Below, piece after piece: positions 59,246 to 64,000 of a stretch of 64,000 nt of DNA. The first letter of the stretch is position 1. The number at the start of each line of letters is the position of its first letter. The translations under genes were made by a program, and so were the position numbers. A model generated the notes under the pieces. It did not search any database. It was given only the letters and a program-made list of their open reading frames with translations, and was not told the DNA's origin. Origin of the DNA: JAJRXC01 sp047639555 (GTDB lineage Bacteria; Actinomycetota; Acidimicrobiia; Acidimicrobiales; Aldehydirespiratoraceae); the NCBI GenBank assembly GCA_047639555.1, contig JBLIOE010000005.1, forward strand, positions 1-64,000, given 5' to 3'.

Positions 59246-60369
59246 TGCAGATGCTCAACCTCATCGCCGGTCTCGCATGGGACCCTGAAATTCGCGGCTT
59301 CATGGCTGTCCTCACGGGCATTGTTGTCCTTATGGGCTCGGTGTGGCTGATCCTTTCGACGAACTCCGGCCCCCGTCTCGGCACGCTGATCTCGGGCGCC
59401 GCCTTCTTCGGCTGGATGGCGATCATGGGATCCGTCTGGTGGATCTATGGCATCGGCTACGCCGGTGACCGCCCCGTCTTCGAAGAACTAGAGATCGTCG
59501 ACGCCCGCGACGGCATCCATCTTGATCTCGCGGCCAACGACGTTGCCGAACAACTGCAATCGGAGCACTTGCCGGTCGCCTTTGATCTCGTGGTTGAGGC
59601 GCACGAAGCGCTGATTGGCGAGTTCGGCGAAAACGTATTCGCTCGCGACGGTTGGGAAGTCGGGGTGCCGGCCAGCGATCTCGGCCGAGTGATCAACATC
59701 CGCACGGCGTGGCTCGACTTTGGTGTGGTCACGGTCGACGACCTGACTGAAGATCAGAAGCAGGGCCGGTCTGCCGTCGAATTGACGGCGTTTGCCGCTG
59801 AAGAGGACGCCAAGAATCGAGTGACGACTCTCTCCGAGTTGGCTGCGGTCGCGCCAAATCTGATCCCCTACGAGAGCGAGTTCCTCGGGCCTTGGCGTCT
59901 GCTTTCCACCGCCGAGATGGGCGAGGCTCAAGCCTCGGCCACCGCAGAGATCCTCGCAAGTGGCGACTACGACTTCGGCGGGCAGGGTGAGTTCCGTATC
60001 CTCAACGGTTATGCGTCGGGCGGTAAGAACGGTCTGCCCGACAACCCAAGCCGCTGGGACCGCATCTCACAACAGGTCACTTCGGCGCTCACGATCAAAC
60101 ACCCGACGGGTTACGCGATCATCCAATTGCAGGCTGTCACCACCGACTCGCTGGACAATTTGCCTGGCCAGGCGCCGCAGCGAGCCGTTGTTGATAGCGA
60201 CGAACCGATCGTCTCTGTCGTGATGATTCGCAACCTCGGCAACCTTCGCCAGGTTCCCGCCTTCATCACTATTGGTTCACTCCTGATCTTCCTGGCCTTC
60301 TGCTACATGCTCCACGAGCGTGACAAGGTCTCGATGGCGCGCCGAGCCGAGCTCGACGGGGCCCAGTAG
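59245..60369 (+). CDS. Membrane protein of unknown function in the bc-nuo operon
   Basis: 374 residues. Two helices at the N-terminus (about 15-38 and 45-68), a soluble domain of about 240 residues outside the membrane, and one C-terminal helix (about 336-355). The domain has no cofactor site, signal or known motif; it contains repeated Ala/Glu/Asp helical segments. It starts within the stop codon of the dihaem gene and ends three bases before nuoA, so it bridges the two complexes in gene order and may link them physically. Confidence 0.7.
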   Translation: MQMLNLIAGLAWDPEIRGFMAVLTGIVVLMGSVWLILSTNSGPRLGTLISGAAFFGWMAIMGSVWWIYGIGYAGDRPVFEELEIVDARDGIHLDLAANDVAEQLQSEHLPVAFDLVVEAHEALIGEFGENVFARDGWEVGVPASDLGRVINIRTAWLDFGVVTVDDLTEDQKQGRSAVELTAFAAEEDAKNRVTTLSELAAVAPNLIPYESEFLGPWRLLSTAEMGEAQASATAEILASGDYDFGGQGEFRILNGYASGGKNGLPDNPSRWDRISQQVTSALTIKHPTGYAIIQLQAVTTDSLDNLPGQAPQRAVVDSDEPIVSVVMIRNLGNLRQVPAFITIGSLLIFLAFCYMLHERDKVSMARRAELDGAQ

Positions 60370-60372
60370 CCC

Positions 60373-60873
60373 ATGCTCGGCCAGTACCTCCCGCTGCTGG
60401 CGCTCTTTGTTCTCGCTGCGGCATTTGCCGCCGGGAGCTTCTTAGCGTCCGGTCTCCTCGCTCCGCGAGATCCGTCCGAAGCCAAACAAGCGCCTTACGA
60501 GTGCGGCATCGTCCCCACCCGCGAGGCCCCCGAACGTTTCCCCGTGCGGTTCTTCCTTGTTGCGATGATCTTCATTGTCTTCGACATTGAAATCATATTC
60601 TTCTACCCCTGGGCCGTTGCCTATGGCGGCCTCGGAATCTTCGGCCTGGTGTTGATCCTGATCTTCTCGTTCGCCGTGTTCGAGTCGTTCATCTACCTCA
60701 TCGGCAACGGGGCCCTCGAATGGGGTCCAATGAAGCAGGTAAATGCACCTTCGGGAATGCTGTCGTCCGAGCGCACGACCGAGACGACGATTCGCCGAGT
60801 CGGCCTTGAAGACCGCGGCCCGGCCCCGATGGCCGACGACGCCGACGAAGTCGAAGCTGGAGAAGCTGCCTGA
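60373..60873 (+). CDS. nuoA: NADH-quinone oxidoreductase subunit A
   Basis: 166 residues, three helices. Subunit A is a small membrane part of complex I near the quinone tunnel. The conserved YECGIVPT loop with its cysteine follows helix 1, and FFLVAMIFIVFDIEIIFFYP in helix 2 carries the acidic pair conserved in ND3. A hydrophilic tail of about 45 residues (rich in Asp/Glu/Ala) is longer than in E. coli. Its stop overlaps nuoB. Confidence 0.93.
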   Translation: MLGQYLPLLALFVLAAAFAAGSFLASGLLAPRDPSEAKQAPYECGIVPTREAPERFPVRFFLVAMIFIVFDIEIIFFYPWAVAYGGLGIFGLVLILIFSFAVFESFIYLIGNGALEWGPMKQVNAPSGMLSSERTTETTIRRVGLEDRGPAPMADDADEVEAGEAA

Positions 60874-61469
60874 TGCCGCGCTTACCAATCATCGGCGACA
60901 CCGCCGATATCGCCAGTGACGGCCTCGAGGGTCTCGAACACAACTTCATCACTGGCAATGTCGAATCGCTGATCCAGTGGGCCCGAAAGCGCAGCCTTTG
61001 GCCCGCCACCTTCGGTCTCGCCTGTTGCGCGCTGGAAATGATGGCCAGTGGCGCTGCGCATTACGACATCGGCCGCTACGGCATGGAAACCTTCCGGGCT
61101 TCGCCTCGTCAGGCCGATCTCATGATCGTGGCCGGTCGTGTGTCGCAGAAGATGGCGCCGATCCTTCGTCAGGTATACGACCAGATGATGGAACCCAAGT
61201 GGGTCATCTCCATGGGTGTGTGCGCCTCCAGCGGCGGCATGTTCAACAACTACGCCATCGTGCAAGGCGTTGACCAGATCGTCCCGGTCGATGTTTATGC
61301 CCCCGGATGCCCGCCTGGTCCCGAAACGCTCATGCACGCGATCTTCACGCTGCACGAGCAGATCGGCACTGGCGAAATTCTTCACCGTCGCGAGGCGACG
61401 GGCGGCGGCGCCGGACTCGTCATCGAACAGCGCGACGGCCAGAGCGCCGGCCTCACCATCGGAGGCTGA
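60873..61469 (+). CDS. nuoB: NADH-quinone oxidoreductase subunit B
   Basis: 198 residues. NuoB holds cluster N2, the last 4Fe-4S cluster before quinone. Its cysteines are in FGLACCALEMM (two in tandem), MGVCASSGGMF and PGCPPGPE. Other conserved parts are GAAHYDIGRYGMETFRASPR and VAGRVSQKMAPILRQVYDQM. It starts on the nuoA stop and is followed by nuoC after two bases. Confidence 0.97.
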   Translation: MPRLPIIGDTADIASDGLEGLEHNFITGNVESLIQWARKRSLWPATFGLACCALEMMASGAAHYDIGRYGMETFRASPRQADLMIVAGRVSQKMAPILRQVYDQMMEPKWVISMGVCASSGGMFNNYAIVQGVDQIVPVDVYAPGCPPGPETLMHAIFTLHEQIGTGEILHRREATGGGAGLVIEQRDGQSAGLTIGG

Positions 61470-61471
61470 GG

Positions 61472-62020
61472 GTGAGCGACGAAGACAACACGGCAGAAGA
61501 CGCCGCCACCGACGCAGCAGCAGCCGCCACCGGTCCCGATCACGCACTCCGCTACGGCGCCATCGTTGATGCCGCCTCCGCCGATGTTGTGCTGCACTGC
61601 AGCCGCGAGTCCTATCTCGCTACGGCCGCCGCGGCCGAAGCCGACGGCTTTGATCAACTCATTGATCTCACCGCAGTCGACTATCTCACCTTCGCCGCTC
61701 CTCGAGCCCTGCCTGCTGGTGTCGCGGTCGAGCGGTTCGAGATTGTCACCCAGCTGATCAACCACACCACCGGCGAGCGCATCCGCCTCCGCGTGCAGGT
61801 GCCGGTCGACGACACCGTCGTCGCTTCGCTCTTCGATTTCTGGCCCGGTTCCGAGGCGCTCGAGCGCGAGGTGTTCGACATGTTCGGCATCGAGTTCGCC
61901 GAGCACCCCGACATGAGCCGCATCCTGATGCCGGAAGACTGGGTGGGCCACCCGCTTCGGAAGGACTACGCCGTGGGTTCGATCCCCGTTCAGTTCAAGG
62001 CTGCGAGCAACATCCGATGA
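61472..62020 (+). CDS. nuoC: NADH-quinone oxidoreductase subunit C
   Basis: 182 residues, GTG start with GGAGG nearby. NuoC is the 30-kDa peripheral subunit contacting NuoD. The C-terminal signature is DFWPGSEALEREVFDMFGIE followed by HPDMSRILMPEDWVGHPLRK. The first 25 residues (DEDNTAEDAATDAAAAA) are acidic and probably disordered. Thirty-seven bases separate it from nuoD. Confidence 0.95.
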   Translation: MSDEDNTAEDAATDAAAAATGPDHALRYGAIVDAASADVVLHCSRESYLATAAAAEADGFDQLIDLTAVDYLTFAAPRALPAGVAVERFEIVTQLINHTTGERIRLRVQVPVDDTVVASLFDFWPGSEALEREVFDMFGIEFAEHPDMSRILMPEDWVGHPLRKDYAVGSIPVQFKAASNIR

Positions 62021-62057
62021 GCCGCACGGTGCGAAGCCAGAAGGCGAGAGTTCAGCC

Positions 62058-63326
62058 ATGACCGCCGAACGCGTCCGCCGCCGCGGTGATGATTCCGCGG
62101 TCCTTCGTCTCTCTGAAGCTGAAGCGGCCGAGATCGGCAACAACCCCGACACCACGGCCGACGACGAGCGGGTCCTGCTCAACATGGGCCCGTCGCACCC
62201 GTCCACCCACGGTGTGCTTCGCCTCATGCTCGAGATGGAAGGCGAAACCGTTCTTCGGTCCAAGCCGGTCATCGGTTATCTCCACACTGGTATGGAGAAG
62301 CAGGCCGAGCAGCTCACCTATCTTCAGGGCGGCACCAACGTCACCCGCATGGACTACGCCGCCCCGCTCTTTAGTGAGCTGGCGTTCTCGCTTGCGACGG
62401 AGAAGCTCCTTGGCATCGAGGTGCCCGAACGGGCCACCTGGATCCGGATGTTGATGTGCGAGCTCAACCGCATGTCGTCGCACCTCCTCTTCATGGCCAC
62501 CAACGGCATGGACCTCGGCGCCGTGTCGATGATGATCTATGGCTGGCGTGAACGCGAAGAGGTCCTGCGCTTCTTCGAGATGGTCACGGGTCTGCGGATG
62601 AACCACAACTACATCCGGCCCGGCGGCGTTGCTGCCGATCTGCCTGATGGGTGGGAAGACGAAGTTCAGCGCATCCTCGACATCACCGAGCCCCGGCTCG
62701 CCGAATACGACATCTTGATGACCGGTCAGCCCATCTGGCGTGAGCGGCTCCAGGGTGTTGGTGCGATGAACGCCGACGAGGCCCTCGCCCTCTCGGCCAC
62801 TGGTCCGCTGCTGCGGTCCACCGGCTACGCCTGGGACCTCCGTCGCGACGAGCCCTATCTCGCCTACGACCAGCTCGAATTCGACGTCATCGTTGGTACC
62901 TACGGCGACTGCTACGACCGCTTCGCGATTCGTCTCAACGAGATCCGCGAGTCCATGAAGATCGTGGCTCAGATACTCGCGAAGATGCCGTCGGGCGACT
63001 ATCGGGTGCAAGACAAGAAGGTCACCCCGCCACCGCGAGTGCGCATCGATCAGTCGATGGAAGCACTCATCCATCACTTCAAGATCTTCACCGAGGGTTT
63101 CAAGGTTCCGGTCGGCGAGGCGTACGCCTGTGTCGAGTCGCCTCGAGGTGAGCTAGGTGTCTACATCGTGAGCGATGGCAGCTCCACCCCGTACCGCATG
63201 CACGTCCGCGGTCCGTCGTTCATCAATCTGCAGACGATGCCTCACCTGATGAAGGACGGTCTTGTGGCCGACGGCGTCGCAATTATTTCATCGGTTGATC
63301 CGATCATGGGAGAGGTTGATCGCTGA
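62058..63326 (+). CDS. nuoD: NADH-quinone oxidoreductase subunit D
   Basis: 422 residues. NuoD forms the quinone pocket with NuoB. Motifs: LNMGPSHPSTHGVLRLMLEM with the quinone-head His, GYLHTGMEKQAEQLTYLQG, DYAAPLFSELAFSLATEKLL, RPGGVAADLPDGWEDEV and SVDPIMGEVDR at the C-terminus. The N-terminal 35 residues are unusual but the rest is fully standard. Stop and next start overlap (TGATG). Confidence 0.97.
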   Translation: MTAERVRRRGDDSAVLRLSEAEAAEIGNNPDTTADDERVLLNMGPSHPSTHGVLRLMLEMEGETVLRSKPVIGYLHTGMEKQAEQLTYLQGGTNVTRMDYAAPLFSELAFSLATEKLLGIEVPERATWIRMLMCELNRMSSHLLFMATNGMDLGAVSMMIYGWREREEVLRFFEMVTGLRMNHNYIRPGGVAADLPDGWEDEVQRILDITEPRLAEYDILMTGQPIWRERLQGVGAMNADEALALSATGPLLRSTGYAWDLRRDEPYLAYDQLEFDVIVGTYGDCYDRFAIRLNEIRESMKIVAQILAKMPSGDYRVQDKKVTPPPRVRIDQSMEALIHHFKIFTEGFKVPVGEAYACVESPRGELGVYIVSDGSSTPYRMHVRGPSFINLQTMPHLMKDGLVADGVAIISSVDPIMGEVDR

Positions 63327-63985
63327 TGTCACGTTTCTCTGATGCCAACGTTGCGATCGCCGCGGAGATCATCTCCCGGTATCCGCGCCCGAAGTCGGCT
63401 CTGATCCCGCTGCTGCATCTTGCCCAAGAGCAGGACGGCTGGGTTACCGACGACGCGATGCGCCAAATTGCCGAACTCACCGACACCACTCCGGCGGAGG
63501 TGAAGGGCACGGGCACTTTCTACGAGATGTTCAAGTTTCATCCCGTTGGCAAATACGTCGTCAACGTGTGCACCAACCTCTCGTGCCAGTTGCTCGGCGG
63601 CGAAGAACTCCTCGCTCATGCCGAGAAGACCCTCGGCGTGAAGGCGGGCGGTACCACCGCCGACGGCATGTTCACCGTCGAAGACGTCGAGTGCATCGCC
63701 GCCTGCACTGAGGCGCCCTGTCTGTCGGTCAACTATCGCTACCGCCTGCGTGTCACTGACTCCGACTTCGACTCGCTCATCGACGACATCCGTCACGGCC
63801 GCACCGACGACATTCCCGAACACGGCACTCTCGGTGCGGTGCGGCAGACGATCCCCGCCGATCGCCTCGCTGGAATCGTTCCGCCGGAACAAGCAACCGA
63901 GGAGCCGATCTGGCTGGCTCGAAATCGCGCCGATGCGGCTGTGGGGTCCGCCGACGACGGCGACAACAAAGAAGGCGACGCCTGA
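63326..63985 (+). CDS. nuoE: NADH-quinone oxidoreductase subunit E
   Basis: 219 residues. NuoE carries cluster N1a (2Fe-2S); the cysteines are in VCTNLSCQLLG and VECIAACTEAP. The N-terminal helical bundle (IISRYPRPKSALIPLLHLAQ) and FYEMFKFHPVGKYVVNVCTN match the family. A C-terminal extension of about 50 residues (HGTLGAVRQTIPADRLAGIV) is longer than in E. coli. Its stop overlaps the next start, so nuoF follows directly. Confidence 0.95.
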   Translation: MSRFSDANVAIAAEIISRYPRPKSALIPLLHLAQEQDGWVTDDAMRQIAELTDTTPAEVKGTGTFYEMFKFHPVGKYVVNVCTNLSCQLLGGEELLAHAEKTLGVKAGGTTADGMFTVEDVECIAACTEAPCLSVNYRYRLRVTDSDFDSLIDDIRHGRTDDIPEHGTLGAVRQTIPADRLAGIVPPEQATEEPIWLARNRADAAVGSADDGDNKEGDA

Positions 63986-64000
63986 TGCCCACGCACGCCT
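63985..64000 (+). CDS. Start of the next nuo gene (probably nuoF), cut by the window
   Basis: An ATG overlaps the nuoE stop (TGATG) and reads MPTHA before the window ends. By gene order this should be nuoF, the NADH- and FMN-binding subunit. Only five residues are visible, so the identity is inferred from context. Confidence 0.5.

Noticed and set aside
1..64000. CRISPR arrays, insertion sequences, prophage genes or attachment sites
   Set aside because: No regularly spaced repeats, transposase, integrase or phage structural genes are visible. The tRNA genes at 1-88 and 9047-9120 have no duplicated 3' ends in the window.

Overview
The window comes from a high-GC, free-living actinobacterium, most likely of class Acidimicrobiia (Ilumatobacter-like). 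This is inferred from the GC-rich third codon positions, the rex-hemACD(B)L order of the C5 haem pathway, mshA next to a YbjN gene, an RsiG-type c-di-GMP anti-sigma factor, threonine-rich secreted linkers, and a split b6-type cytochrome b operon joined to nuo. Genes are densely packed on both strands. Many neighbours overlap by ATGA or TGATG, and most convergent pairs overlap at their stop codons.

Layout. 1-9.1 kb: tRNA-Ser(TGA), a dimethylformamidase-beta-like protein, a degenerate GGDEF protein, aat, a methyltransferase, an anchored cyclophilin beside a degenerate paralogue, an ECF sigma / zinc anti-sigma / MscS-like operon with a possible structured RNA and terminator behind it, two secreted proteins of unknown role and tRNA-Lys(TTT). 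9.1-21 kb: a surface-polysaccharide locus with an initiating sugar transferase fused to a GT4 enzyme, three GT2-type enzymes, a kinase-fold protein, an NAD epimerase, an IspD/TarI-like cytidylyltransferase, a Wzy-like polymerase, a Wzz/CpsD-type chain-length ATPase and a coiled-coil protein. No flippase is seen. 21-33.5 kb: an accessory stretch with a broken sulfatase, PlsC, two MFS exporters, an SDR, a DegT-fold enzyme with His in place of the PLP lysine, two paralogous small membrane proteins, a Baeyer-Villiger-type monooxygenase, an ABC1/UbiB kinase, a YgjP-like peptidase and a histidine phosphatase.

33.5-42.2 kb: a MoaD-like protein, an RsiG homologue with two c-di-GMP signature motifs, mshA (mycothiol), a YbjN protein, proC, an S-adenosylmethionine hydroxide adenosyltransferase, a 29-residue membrane peptide, an ABC-2 exporter, a CAP-domain protein and an acyl-CoA ligase. 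42.2-49.6 kb: rex with its own predicted operator, then hemA, hemC, hemD (fused to a partial GNAT domain), two small genes, hemB and hemL. 49.6-53.1 kb: a YceI protein, pgi and a secreted zinc peptidase.

53.1-64 kb: the most striking region. A divergent cytochrome c gene faces a run of at least 9.8 kb that encodes a small membrane protein, a 2[4Fe-4S] ferredoxin, cytochrome b6, subunit IV, a Rieske protein, a dihaem cytochrome c, a membrane protein of unknown function and then nuoABCDE(F). The cytochrome b has b6-type histidine spacing and a cysteine at the position that anchors the extra haem ci in b6f complexes. With the adjacent ferredoxin, this suggests a b6f-like quinone:cytochrome c reductase able to interact with ferredoxin in an organism showing no photosynthesis genes here, and made from the same transcript as complex I. 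Haem synthesis and Rex control (NADH/NAD+) lie about 10 kb away, so the right third of the window is largely devoted to respiration.
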